A stretch of DNA of 64,000 nucleotides. Source: Mycobacterium malmoense. Its GTDB lineage: Bacteria > Actinomycetota > Actinomycetes > Mycobacteriales > Mycobacteriaceae. Location of the stretch: contig NZ_CP080999.1 of the NCBI RefSeq assembly GCF_019645855.1, positions 1,922,001 through 1,986,000 on the forward strand, given 5' to 3'. Below the pieces are notes generated by a model. It saw only the letters and a program-made list of their open reading frames with translations, searched no databases and was not told the origin of the DNA. Each line of letters starts with the position of its first letter. The first letter of the stretch is position 1. Shown piece by piece: positions 35,099 through 45,109 of the stretch. The translations under genes were made by a program, and so were the position numbers.

Positions 35099-37045
35099 TC
35101 AGCTGCCGTGCTTGGCGATCCACTCGGCCTGCAGCCCCATCAGCTGGATCACGCCCAGTTCCGGCAAGGTTGGGTCGAGGTAGCGGTAGTGCTGGTAAAG
35201 GTTGGTGACGATCCGCTCGGCGTCGAGCCATTTCGCGTATTCACCGAGGTCGATGGAATCGGCCGCTTCGATGAATGTTTGCCCTTTGCGGTGTGCTATC
35301 TCCGCGTACTCCTTGATGAAGCTCAGGTAGTCGCGAACGGCGCGGATGCCATCGGCGTCGGTGACGGGACCGTGCCCGGGCACGACGATCTCGGCGTCGA
35401 GCCCGATCATGGTGTCGCAGGCGGTGACCCAATTGCTGATCGGCCCCTCCCAGACGACCGGGGTGCCGCCGATGAACAACAAGTCCCCGGCGAAGAGCAC
35501 CCCGGCATCGGGCACATGCACCACCGAGTCGGCGGCGGTATGCGCCGGGCCCAGGTTCAGGACGCGAACGCTGCGCCCGCCGACGTCCAGTACCAGTTCG
35601 CGGTCGAAGGTCTCGTCGGCGAATCGCAGGTCTACCCCGGAGAAGTCGAAGGGACCGAAGCGATCCTTGAGATAGGGCGTCAAGGCGGGACCGAGATCGG
35701 CGAGGGTGGCGACGCGCAGCAACTCCGGCGCCGGTTCGTGACGCATCTCGGTGTCGGTTCCCTCGGCGGCCACAATACGAACCGCCTTGTCCAGCAGCTG
35801 ATTCCCATGAGTGTGATCGCCGTTCGAGTGGGTCATGACCGCCCAACGCAGCGGATGGCGATCGGTGATCGGTGCCATCGCCTCCAACATTTCGCGGGTC
35901 AGGTGCAAGTCGAACAGGGTGTCGACCAGCAGCGACGCCCCGTCGCCGGCAACGAGTCCCGCGTTGCTCCAGCCGTAGCCGCCGTCGGGCGCCAGCCACG
36001 CCCAGATATCGGCGCCGAGATCGTGTAGTCCCTTGGTGTAGGGCACTTTTCGGGCCGGGGCCGGGTTGGGAGGCCGATGAGGTATCCGCGCGTCGGGATT
36101 GTGGCGCGGGGCAAGGGCGGCGACCGGGCGGGGGTATCGGCGCACCGCCTGGCGAAGCGCACCCAGGCCTTCGACCTCGAGGGTGACGGTGTCGCCGTCG
36201 CGCAGCCATCCGGAGAATCCGGCGAGATCGTCGAGCCGGAGGTGTTCGACCAGCGTGCACGTTGGCACGGTGCCCGAGCCGAAGATGTCACCGGGCCGCA
36301 GTTCCACACCCCGGGAGGCATACGAAATCACCTCGGAGAACGACCAATCCATGTCGGCGGTGGTGCCGGTGCCCACCACGCGATCGTTGACCCGCGCCGT
36401 CACGTTCAGCGCGAGGCGGCCGTCGCGTTGAAAGCCGACGAGTTCGTCCGCGGTGACGAGATAGGGTCCCAGCGTCAGTGCGCAGTCCTTGCTCTTGCCC
36501 TGCCCGATCGCCAGCACCGTCTCGGCGAGCTGCAAATCCCGGGCGGACCAGTCGTTGTAGATCATGTAGCCGACGATGTGGTCCTGCGCCTGCTCGGGCG
36601 TGAGGTCGATACCGCCCGGGCCGATGACCGCCCCGATTTCGAGCTCGAAGTCAAACCAGGTGCTGCCCGGAGCCATGTAGACGTCGTCGAAGGGCCCCAG
36701 GACCGTTGCGGGACAGGCGAAGTAGAAGGCCGGAATCTCATACCACCGGTCGTGCAGGGTTCGCTCGCGCCCGGCGGCAACCTGGCAGTTGCGCATGTGC
36801 TCGAGAAAGCACAAGAAGTCGCGGATCGACGGCGGTTTGGGGATCGGGGCCCGCAGCACGACGTCGTTGAGTGCAACGACGGCGTCGGGCTCTGCCAGCG
36901 CATGTTCACCCACTTCGCGTAGGGCTTCCGCACCGCCACCGATCAGGTCAACCAGGTTGACGCCGGCGCCCAGCGCGTGAATTTGACTGTCGCGCACCAC
37001 GCCAACCCGATCGGAACCGTCAAGGTCGAACGTCACCCAGCGCAT
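35099..37045 (-). CDS. Fusion of fumarylacetoacetase-family and metallo-beta-lactamase-family hydrolases
   Basis: The 648-residue protein has two enzyme domains. Residues about 70-305 are a fumarylacetoacetate hydrolase (FAH) domain. It includes the metal-binding Glu pair in WFDFELEIGAVIG (Glu134, Glu136) and the Asp of MIYNDWSARDLQ (Asp165). Residues about 335-570 are a metallo-beta-lactamase fold with the motif THSNGDHTHGN (His406, Asp410, His411). Further ligand candidates are in GPAHTAADS, FAGDLLF and VPGHGPV. FAH enzymes cleave C-C bonds of acylpyruvates; MBL hydrolases cleave esters, lactones or thioesters. The substrate is unknown. ATG 37045 has a GGAG site 5 bases upstream. It heads the mce operon and is divergent from a TetR gene, which may control both. 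Confidence 0.87.
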   Translation of the reverse strand: MRWVTFDLDGSDRVGVVRDSQIHALGAGVNLVDLIGGGAEALREVGEHALAEPDAVVALNDVVLRAPIPKPPSIRDFLCFLEHMRNCQVAAGRERTLHDRWYEIPAFYFACPATVLGPFDDVYMAPGSTWFDFELEIGAVIGPGGIDLTPEQAQDHIVGYMIYNDWSARDLQLAETVLAIGQGKSKDCALTLGPYLVTADELVGFQRDGRLALNVTARVNDRVVGTGTTADMDWSFSEVISYASRGVELRPGDIFGSGTVPTCTLVEHLRLDDLAGFSGWLRDGDTVTLEVEGLGALRQAVRRYPRPVAALAPRHNPDARIPHRPPNPAPARKVPYTKGLHDLGADIWAWLAPDGGYGWSNAGLVAGDGASLLVDTLFDLHLTREMLEAMAPITDRHPLRWAVMTHSNGDHTHGNQLLDKAVRIVAAEGTDTEMRHEPAPELLRVATLADLGPALTPYLKDRFGPFDFSGVDLRFADETFDRELVLDVGGRSVRVLNLGPAHTAADSVVHVPDAGVLFAGDLLFIGGTPVVWEGPISNWVTACDTMIGLDAEIVVPGHGPVTDADGIRAVRDYLSFIKEYAEIAHRKGQTFIEAADSIDLGEYAKWLDAERIVTNLYQHYRYLDPTLPELGVIQLMGLQAEWIAKHGS

Positions 37046-37072
37046 CAGCACTCCGTGTGTTAGTTGTCATTT

Positions 37073-37092
37073 TCTATGTTGGTTAACATAGA
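37073..37092. promoter_or_regulatory. Operator-like palindrome between the fusion gene and tetR
   Basis: A perfect inverted repeat with 8-bp arms (TCTATGTT-GGTT-AACATAGA) lies in the 107-bp divergent gap between the fusion gene (start 37045) and the TetR gene (start 37153). The location and size fit a TetR-family operator controlling both directions, and through the fusion gene the whole mce operon. No -35/-10 pair was clear enough to report. Confidence 0.75.
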
Positions 37093-37152
37093 CCGTGACG
37101 TCGGTGCTGTAAATATGTGATTACAAGATGTGGACCAACCGAAGGGAGGGCT

Positions 37153-37767
37153 GTGCCGACTCGTCGTGCAGACACCAGCGCCGAAAGCCGGCAACTGCTC
37201 ATGCGTGCGGCGGCCGAGGTTATCGGCGAACGAGGATTTCGCCGGGCGACCATCGCCGAGATTGCCGAGCGCGCCGGGATCAGCCGCGGATCGATCCCGT
37301 GGCACTTCGGCAACAAGGAGGGGCTGTTGGCCGCGGTGATCGAGCAGTTCATCGACGACGTGGCCGACAGGTTCGTCGTCAACGAGCCGGGGTCGGCGCG
37401 CGAGATTGCCGGCGCTCTGGATGCCGCCATGCTCTTTGTGCAGGTGCCCGAGATCCGTTGGCTGATCATGGTTATCGCCGAGGCGATCGAGGAGGATTCC
37501 TCACTGGCTCCGTGGTATGCCAAACTCCACGAGGCGATGCGCGCCCAGATTCGGGGCTGGGTGCGTCCCGAGCATCTTCCCGATGGCGTCACGCCAGACG
37601 GGTGGGCGATCGTCGTTATGGCCGCGGTGATGGGAATCCACCAGCAGTGGCGGATTTCTCCTGACGCCGTGGACCTGAATCACGCCGCATCGACGTTGGA
37701 GACGCTGGTGCTGTCCTCGTTGCGCTCGCCAACTCGATCCCGGTCCGGCCCGCGGGCCAGGCGTTAG
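37153..37767 (+). CDS. TetR family regulator, probable mce operon regulator
   Basis: The 204-residue protein has an N-terminal TetR HTH: GERGFRRATIAEIAERAGISRGSIPWHFGNKEGLL at about residues 26-60, given here in outline only. The C-terminal ligand-binding domain is all helical (ALDAAMLFVQVPEIRWLIMV). The GTG start at 37153 has a GGGAGG site next to it. It is divergent from the fusion-mce operon with a palindrome in between, the classical autoregulation layout. M. tuberculosis mce3 is also controlled by a TetR-type regulator. The stop overlaps that of the convergent acyl-CoA ligase gene (37764-37767). Confidence 0.85.
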   Translation: MPTRRADTSAESRQLLMRAAAEVIGERGFRRATIAEIAERAGISRGSIPWHFGNKEGLLAAVIEQFIDDVADRFVVNEPGSAREIAGALDAAMLFVQVPEIRWLIMVIAEAIEEDSSLAPWYAKLHEAMRAQIRGWVRPEHLPDGVTPDGWAIVVMAAVMGIHQQWRISPDAVDLNHAASTLETLVLSSLRSPTRSRSGPRARR

Positions 37768-39308
37768 CCAACCTGGCGGTCGCGTCCGGCCCACCACCGC
37801 GCCCGAATGGCCTTCTTGTCGATCTTGCCGGCGGGAGTCTTGGGAAGCGCATCGGTGAAGTGGACGCGTTTGGGGGCGGCGACACTGCCAAGCGCGCCCC
37901 TGACGGAGTCGATGACCGCGCCCTCGCTGGGCTCGCGGCCCCGGGCGGGCACCACGACCGCGGTAACCATCTCGCCCCATTTATCGTCGGGCACCCCGAT
38001 GACCGCACACTCGAGCACATCTTGCCTGGCCAAAATCGCGGCCTCGACCTCGGCGGTGAAGACATTGACGCCGCCCGTGACGACCATGTCCTTCTTCCGG
38101 TCCACGATGTAGAGAAAGCCGTCCCCGTCGAGGTAGCCGACGTCGCCCGTATGGTGCCAGCCGTGTTGTCGAACCTGCGCCGTGGCCTCGGGCATGTCGT
38201 GGTATTCGCTGACCACCAGCCCGCCACGGACGACGATCTCCCCGCGCTCACCGACCTCGAGCAGCCGTCCGTCCTCGTCCATCGTGGCGACAATCGTCGA
38301 GAGCGTCGCCCGCCCCGCACTGGCGAGACGTTCGGGATGTTCGCCCGCCACCGCCCGCGTGACGGTGTGGGGATCCAGATAGGAGATCATCATCGGGGCT
38401 TCGACCTGTCCGTAACACTGACAGAGGCAGGGGCCGAAAGCCTCCACGCCCCGCGCAAGCTTCTGGGGCGAAACCGGCGAGGCCGCCAACAAGAGCATGC
38501 GCAGGCTTGAGGTGTCGTAATTCCCGGAGGCGGCGCTGTCGAGTAATGCGTAATACGCCGTGGGCGGCAGAAAGAGGTGACTTACCCGATGCGCCTCAAT
38601 GGCCTCCAGAACGGCGTGCGGTTCAAAACCGTTGTGCACGACCGTTGTTGAACCGATGCTGGCCAAAACCAGCGCGGTGAGGCCGGCGGCATGCGTGATC
38701 GGCGTGACCATAAGATTGACCGGATCGTTGGCCCGCGGCCAGTTCGCCAATGCTAACTCTGTCATCGCCGTGAAGTGACGGTTGCGTACCACAACACCTT
38801 TGGCCGCACCGGTCGTGCCACCGGTGGGCATCAGCGCCATCACAGCATCGGGGGCGCCGAATGGATCGCTCCAATCCGGGATATCGGTGCCCGTTCCCGC
38901 GCTGATGAATGCGTCGAGATCGTCGATGCAGACCGGTCGCCGCAGGCCGGGAGCGGCCCGCTGTAGGGCGTCGGCTTGCTCGGCGTAACTGGAATGGAAA
39001 AACAGCCAGCGGGGTTTGGTGTAGCGCACGTACTCGGCCGACGCCGCGGGCGGGTTACCGGCATTGAGCGGGATCCACGTCCCGCCCGCGCGCCACAGAC
39101 CGAGCATCACCGCGAAGGTGCGCGGGTCGTTGGGCGCAAGTACGGCGACGCCATCGCCGAGTTGGAAGCCCTGGGCATAAAGCACCCGAGCGATTCCCCA
39201 TGACAGGTCCTGCCCCTGTTGGAACGTCAACGTGAGGTCCTCGCCGACGGCCAGCGGCCGGCCGGGCTCGAGGGCGACACCCTTATCGAAGTAGTCGATG
39301 ACGCGCAC
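37764..39308 (-). CDS. Acyl-CoA ligase (FadD-like, ANL superfamily)
   Basis: The 514-residue protein activates a carboxylic acid as acyl-AMP and then acyl-CoA. It shows the P-loop-like motif MPTGGTTGAAKGVVV near residues 160-175, the A5-like motif CQCYGQVEAPMM, the adenylate-binding HHTGDVGYLDGDGF with hinge DRKKDM, and the catalytic Lys in TPAGKIDKK at the C-terminus. All core motifs are intact. The start is a GTG at 39308. It is divergent from the thiolase operon, so both probably serve the same pathway. The substrate is not predictable from the sequence; a steroid or terpenoid acid would suit the neighbours. Confidence 0.88.
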   Translation of the reverse strand: MRVIDYFDKGVALEPGRPLAVGEDLTLTFQQGQDLSWGIARVLYAQGFQLGDGVAVLAPNDPRTFAVMLGLWRAGGTWIPLNAGNPPAASAEYVRYTKPRWLFFHSSYAEQADALQRAAPGLRRPVCIDDLDAFISAGTGTDIPDWSDPFGAPDAVMALMPTGGTTGAAKGVVVRNRHFTAMTELALANWPRANDPVNLMVTPITHAAGLTALVLASIGSTTVVHNGFEPHAVLEAIEAHRVSHLFLPPTAYYALLDSAASGNYDTSSLRMLLLAASPVSPQKLARGVEAFGPCLCQCYGQVEAPMMISYLDPHTVTRAVAGEHPERLASAGRATLSTIVATMDEDGRLLEVGERGEIVVRGGLVVSEYHDMPEATAQVRQHGWHHTGDVGYLDGDGFLYIVDRKKDMVVTGGVNVFTAEVEAAILARQDVLECAVIGVPDDKWGEMVTAVVVPARGREPSEGAVIDSVRGALGSVAAPKRVHFTDALPKTPAGKIDKKAIRARWWAGRDRQVG

Positions 39309-39460
39309 TCGTCTCCCTCTGCCGATGTATGCCGATGCGACGGTGATCGGAACCTGGGCCCGAGCGCGGCCCCGGTGATCCGACCCGGTTGCTTGCCTTC
39401 CGATTGCGTAGTCTGCTACACATAAGTGAATTTTGACTAGTCCATCGTTCGGAGATGCTT

Positions 39461-40648
39461 ATGACCCAGCGCGCTTTGGTGGCCGGTGTCGGGATGATTC
39501 GGTTCACCACGCCCAGTCGTAGTGAGACCTACCAGGTAATGGCCGAGAACGCGACGCGGGCGGCATTGGCCGACGCGGCGGTCGAATACTCCTCGGTGCG
39601 CCAGGCCTATGTGGGCTATGTGTATGGGGACTCGACATCGGGGCAGGCCGCGCTGTACGGACTGGGGCAGACCGGCATCCCGATCGTCAACGTCAACAAC
39701 AACTGCTCAACCGGGTCGACGGCGCTGTGGCTGGCGCGGCAGGCCATCGAGGCCGGTGTCGCCGACTGCGTCCTGGCGTTGGGCTTCGAGCAGATGCAGC
39801 GCGGCGCGCTGGGATCGATGTGGACCGACCGCCCCAGCCCATTCACCCGCTTCGACGACGTCACCCGCGCCGCGCAGGGGTGGGACGATGCCGCGCCGAT
39901 GGCCGCCCAGTACTTCGGCGGCGCCGGGCGCCAGTACGCCGATAAGTACGGCACCGATCCCGCGACCTTCGCGCACATCTCGGTCAAGGCGCGCCGGCAC
40001 GCAAAGAACAATCCCTACGCGGTCTTTCGCGACGAGGTGACCGTCGAGGAAGTGCTGGCGTCGCCGCACATCTATGGACCGCTGACCAGGCTGCAGTGCT
40101 GCCCGCCGACCTGCGGTGCCGCCGCCGCGGTGCTGGTCAGCTCGGAGTTCGCCCGCAGGCACGGGCTTTCCCCACGGGTCGCCATCAAGGCTCAGGCGAT
40201 GACGACGGACTTTCCGTCCACGTTCGCCGGCGCAGACATGATCAAGGTCGTGGGCTACGACATGGCCAAGGCCGCCGCCGATCAGGTCTACGAAACCTCC
40301 GGTGTCGCACCGGAAGACATCCGGGTGGTGGAACTGCACGACTGCTTTACCGCCAACGAGTTGCTCACGTACGAGGGTCTCGGCCTAACCCCGGAGGGCA
40401 CCGCGGAGAAGTTCATCCTCGACGGCGACAACACCTACGGAGGCCGGGTGGTGACCAACCCGTCGGGCGGGCTGCTGTCCAAGGGGCATCCCCTCGGGGC
40501 GACCGGCCTCGCCCAGTGCGCCGAATTGGTGTGGCAGCTGCGCGGACAGGCCGGCGCACGCCAGGTCGACGACGTCAGCGTGGCGCTGCAACACAACATC
40601 GGTCTCGGCGGAGCGGCCGTGGTGACCCTCTACGAAAAAGTGGGCTGA
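39461..40648 (+). CDS. SCP2-type thiolase (lipid-transfer protein family)
   Basis: The 395-residue protein is a thiolase-fold enzyme of the SCP2/Ltp type. The nucleophilic Cys lies in VNVNNNCSTGSTALW (near residue 83), an HDCFTANELLTYEGLG segment holds a catalytic His region, and NPSGGLLSKGHPLGATG carries the second conserved His. Enzymes of this type act as acyl-CoA thiolases or as retro-aldolases in steroid side-chain degradation. Ltp retro-aldolases usually need a small DUF35/hot-dog partner, and two MaoC-like genes follow immediately. ATG 39461 has a GGAG site 6 bases upstream. Confidence 0.88.
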   Translation: MTQRALVAGVGMIRFTTPSRSETYQVMAENATRAALADAAVEYSSVRQAYVGYVYGDSTSGQAALYGLGQTGIPIVNVNNNCSTGSTALWLARQAIEAGVADCVLALGFEQMQRGALGSMWTDRPSPFTRFDDVTRAAQGWDDAAPMAAQYFGGAGRQYADKYGTDPATFAHISVKARRHAKNNPYAVFRDEVTVEEVLASPHIYGPLTRLQCCPPTCGAAAAVLVSSEFARRHGLSPRVAIKAQAMTTDFPSTFAGADMIKVVGYDMAKAAADQVYETSGVAPEDIRVVELHDCFTANELLTYEGLGLTPEGTAEKFILDGDNTYGGRVVTNPSGGLLSKGHPLGATGLAQCAELVWQLRGQAGARQVDDVSVALQHNIGLGGAAVVTLYEKVG

Positions 40649-40650
40649 GC

Positions 40651-41109
40651 GTGGCAATCGACACGAGCGTCATCGGGACCGCGCTGCCCACCGCAACGCT
40701 CACCGTCGACCGAGGGCGGCTGCGGTTCTTCGCCAAGGCGATCGGGGAGACGGATCCGATCTATGCCGACGTCGACACCGCCAAGGCCGCTGGGCACCAG
40801 GACATTCCGGCGCCACCCACCTTCCTGTTCTCGGTCGAGCTGGAGAATCCGGACCCGTTCGCGTTCCTGGCATCGCTGGGCGTCGACCTGCGGATGGTCC
40901 TGCACGGCGAGCAGTCCTTCACCTATCACGCCATCGCCTATCCCGGCGACGAACTCGTCGCCAGCCCCCGCATCACCGACGTCTACGCGAAAAAGGGTGG
41001 GGCGCTGGAGTTCGTCGTCAGGGACACCACGATCACCCGCGCCGACGGGGCACCCATCGCCGATCTGCGATCGGTCATCGTCGTCCAAAACCCAGGGGTG
41101 GCACCATGA
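40651..41109 (+). CDS. MaoC-like N-terminal (hot-dog) dehydratase subunit
   Basis: The 152-residue protein has a FAS1-type/MaoC N-terminal hot-dog domain: FFAKAIGETDPIYADVDTAKAAG, then IPAPPTFLFSVELENPDPF. It lacks the catalytic hydratase-2 motif, which its neighbour has, so the two probably form a heterodimer of the kind seen in HadAB or the ChsH1-ChsH2 steroid hydratase. The GTG start follows the thiolase stop by two bases and the stop overlaps the next gene by ATGA, so translation is coupled. It probably helps hydrate a 2-enoyl-CoA. Confidence 0.85.
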   Translation: MAIDTSVIGTALPTATLTVDRGRLRFFAKAIGETDPIYADVDTAKAAGHQDIPAPPTFLFSVELENPDPFAFLASLGVDLRMVLHGEQSFTYHAIAYPGDELVASPRITDVYAKKGGALEFVVRDTTITRADGAPIADLRSVIVVQNPGVAP

Positions 41110-41516
41110 CTCTCGCGGAATCCGTGGCGGTGGGCGCCGAGCTGCCGCCGCTCAAGGCCGCGCCGATCTCGCGGCTGACGTTGGCGCTGTTCGCCGGGGC
41201 CTCCGGCGATCACAACCCGATGCACGTGGACCTCGACGCCGCCAAGTCGGTCGGCCTGCCGGACGTTTTCGCACACGGAATGCTGTCCATGGCCTACCTC
41301 GGCCGGCTGCTGACCAACTGGGTGCCCCAGCGGCAAATCCGCTCCTATCGCGTCCGGTTTGTCGCCATCACCCCGGTGCGCGGGGAACCGACCTGCACCG
41401 GCCGGGTGACACGCATCGACGATGTCGACGGCGAACGGCGAGCCACGGTCGAACTGGCCGTGCGCCTGCCCGACGGCACCACCACTCTGACCGGCGATGC
41501 CGTCGTCGCGATCTAG
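41106..41516 (+). CDS. MaoC-like hydratase (catalytic hot-dog subunit)
   Basis: The 136-residue protein has the R-specific enoyl-CoA hydratase signature FAGASGDHNPMHVD near residues 30-43, with its Asp/His catalytic pair, and then PDVFAHGMLSMAYLG. It would be the catalytic half of a two-gene hydratase with the preceding subunit. It overlaps that gene by 4 bp and the SDR gene follows after 19 bp, an order expected for a beta-oxidation cassette (hydration, then 3-hydroxy oxidation). Confidence 0.87.
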   Translation: MTLAESVAVGAELPPLKAAPISRLTLALFAGASGDHNPMHVDLDAAKSVGLPDVFAHGMLSMAYLGRLLTNWVPQRQIRSYRVRFVAITPVRGEPTCTGRVTRIDDVDGERRATVELAVRLPDGTTTLTGDAVVAI

Positions 41517-41535
41517 CTGAAAGGCACTGTCACAC

Positions 41536-42363
41536 ATGGGAACTCTGAGCAATAAGGTCGCGATCGTTTCGGGTTCGGGCCGCGGCATCGGGCGCGAGAT
41601 TGCCATCAAGCTGGCCTCCGAAGGGGCCCTCGTCGTGGTGAACGACCTCGACGCCGGCCCCGCCGCCGAGACCGTGGCCGCCATCGAGGCCCTCGGCGGC
41701 AAGGCCGTCCCCTGCATCGGCAGCGTCACCGATGCCGGCTTCGGGGAGCGGTTCGTGCAGACCGCCGTCGACACGTTCGGCGGCCTGGACATCATCGTCA
41801 ACAACGCCGGCTACACCTGGGATTCGGTGATCCAGAAGATGACCGACGAGCAATGGGACGCGATTCTGGACGTGCACCTCAAGGCGCCCTTTCACATCTT
41901 GCGCGCCGCCCAGCCGGTCATCGGCGGATTCGTCAAGCGCGCCAAGGAATCTGGAGATCCGGTGCCCTGCCGCAAGGTGGTCAATATCTCATCCCTGGCC
42001 GGTGTGGGCGGCAACGTCGGGCAGGCCAACTACGCTTCGGCCAAGGCCGGCATCCTCGGCCTCACCAAGGCTCTGGCCAAGGAGTGGGGCCGCTATAACG
42101 TCACTGTCAACGCGGTGGCATTCGGGTTCATCAAGACCCGGCTCACCGAGACGTCGGCGGGTGGCGGCACGATCACCGTGCAGGGCAAGGAGATTCAGGT
42201 CGGCGTCAATCCCGGTCTGCTCGCCGCGATGGAACAGCTCATCCCGCTGGGGCGGGCCGGCACCCCCGCCGAGGCCGCGGGCGCGGTCTACCTGCTGTGC
42301 ACGCCCGAATCCGACTACGTCAGCGCGCAGACCCTGGTCTGCGGCGGCGGAGTGAACATCTAG
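41536..42363 (+). CDS. Short-chain dehydrogenase/reductase
   Basis: The 275-residue SDR has the cofactor motif VSGSGRGIGREIA (residues 11-23), NNAGYTWDS, the catalytic Ser in VVNISSLAG and the Tyr-x-x-x-Lys in YASAKAG. Asp38-like residues after beta-2 (VVNDLDAG) suggest NAD preference. It resembles 3-hydroxyacyl-CoA dehydrogenases of the FabG/HSD17B4 kind, fitting the third step of beta-oxidation after the MaoC pair. An AAAGG site lies upstream of the ATG. The acyl-CoA dehydrogenase gene starts 8 bp after its stop. Confidence 0.88.
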   Translation: MGTLSNKVAIVSGSGRGIGREIAIKLASEGALVVVNDLDAGPAAETVAAIEALGGKAVPCIGSVTDAGFGERFVQTAVDTFGGLDIIVNNAGYTWDSVIQKMTDEQWDAILDVHLKAPFHILRAAQPVIGGFVKRAKESGDPVPCRKVVNISSLAGVGGNVGQANYASAKAGILGLTKALAKEWGRYNVTVNAVAFGFIKTRLTETSAGGGTITVQGKEIQVGVNPGLLAAMEQLIPLGRAGTPAEAAGAVYLLCTPESDYVSAQTLVCGGGVNI

Positions 42364-42371
42364 GGCAAGCG

Positions 42372-43520
42372 ATGAGCGCGGTGCACCGTTCGCCCTGGGT
42401 CGATGACGAGATCGCCGACCTCACACGGATGGCGATCAAGTTCTTCGAAACCGAAGCCGTCCCGAACCGGGAACGCTGGGAGCGACAGAAGCGCGTCGAC
42501 CGTGAATTCTGGCTCGCCGCGGGCCGGTTGGGGCTGCTGTGCGCATCGATTCCCGAAGAGTACGGCGGCGGTGGCGGAACGCTCGCCCACGACTTCGCCA
42601 TCTTCGAGGCGCAGGCCCGCTGCGGCGATAGCGGATTCGGCAACCAAGTCCACAGCGGCCTGGTGGCCCACTACCTTCTTGCCTACGGAACGGAGGAACA
42701 AAAACGGCGGTGGCTGCCGACGATGGCCAGCGGCGAACACGTCGGCGCGATCGCCATGTCGGAGCCCGGGGGCGGCTCCGACCTCAAAGCCCTCCGCGCC
42801 ACCGCGATCCGGGACGGCGACCACTACCGTTTGAACGGATCCAAGACGTTCATCTCCAACGGCGCCAGCGCCGACCTGATCGTGCTGGTGGTCAAGACCG
42901 ACCCGGCGGCCGGCGCCAAGGGCGTTTCCCTGCTCGTCCTGGAAACCGCCAATGCCGCGGGATTTCGCGTCGGGCGGGTGCTGGACAAGCTGGGAATGAA
43001 GGCCCAGGACACGGCCGAACTGTACTTCGACGACGTGCGCGTCCCCGCCGACAACCTCCTGGGCGAGGAGGGCGCCGGCTACGGTTATGCGATGAAGCAA
43101 CTCGCCCACGAGCGCCTGATCGTGGCCATCATGGGCGTGGCCATGTTGGAAAGCGCTGTCGCGGAAACCATTGCCTACACCAAACAGCGTTCCGTCTTCG
43201 GGGCGCCACTTTTTTCGATGCAAAACACCCGCTTCGAACTCGCCGACTGCGCGACCATCGCGAAAGTGGCGCGAACCTTCGTCGACGACTGCATCGTCAA
43301 ACACCTGCGCGGCGAGCTCGACGCCGTGACCGCGTCGATGGCCAAGGCGTGGGTGACAGACATGCAGTGCCGGGTCATCGACCGTTGCTTGCAGCTGTTC
43401 GGGGGATACGGGTACATGCTGGAATACCCGATCACGCGGATGTACGCCGACTCGCGCGCCCAGAAGATCTATGCCGGCACCAACGAGGTCATGAGGGAAC
43501 TGGTCGCGCGCTCGCTGTGA
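42372..43520 (+). CDS. Acyl-CoA dehydrogenase (FadE-like)
   Basis: The 382-residue flavoenzyme shows the signatures IAMSEPGGGSDLKAL (residues 127-141), NGSKTFISNG and the C-terminal LFGGYGYMLEYPITRMYADSRA. The position that is Glu in most short-chain enzymes (YEGT) is Ala here (IYAGTNEVM). Instead Glu247 in LAHERLIVAI lies where isovaleryl- and long-chain acyl-CoA dehydrogenases keep their base. This suggests a branched or bulky acyl substrate. It would introduce the double bond hydrated by the MaoC pair. The start at 42372 is favoured over the longer reading, which runs into the SDR gene. Confidence 0.9.
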   Translation: MSAVHRSPWVDDEIADLTRMAIKFFETEAVPNRERWERQKRVDREFWLAAGRLGLLCASIPEEYGGGGGTLAHDFAIFEAQARCGDSGFGNQVHSGLVAHYLLAYGTEEQKRRWLPTMASGEHVGAIAMSEPGGGSDLKALRATAIRDGDHYRLNGSKTFISNGASADLIVLVVKTDPAAGAKGVSLLVLETANAAGFRVGRVLDKLGMKAQDTAELYFDDVRVPADNLLGEEGAGYGYAMKQLAHERLIVAIMGVAMLESAVAETIAYTKQRSVFGAPLFSMQNTRFELADCATIAKVARTFVDDCIVKHLRGELDAVTASMAKAWVTDMQCRVIDRCLQLFGGYGYMLEYPITRMYADSRAQKIYAGTNEVMRELVARSL

Positions 43521-43546
43521 GTGCAGTCCCAGCACGGGAGAGGCGA

Positions 43547-45108
<1,562 letters not shown>

Positions 45109-45109
<1 letters not shown>

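Noticed and set aside
37046..37152. Specific -35/-10 boxes for the FAH-MBL and TetR genes
   Set aside because: Several weak matches were possible around the palindrome; none was clearly better than the others.
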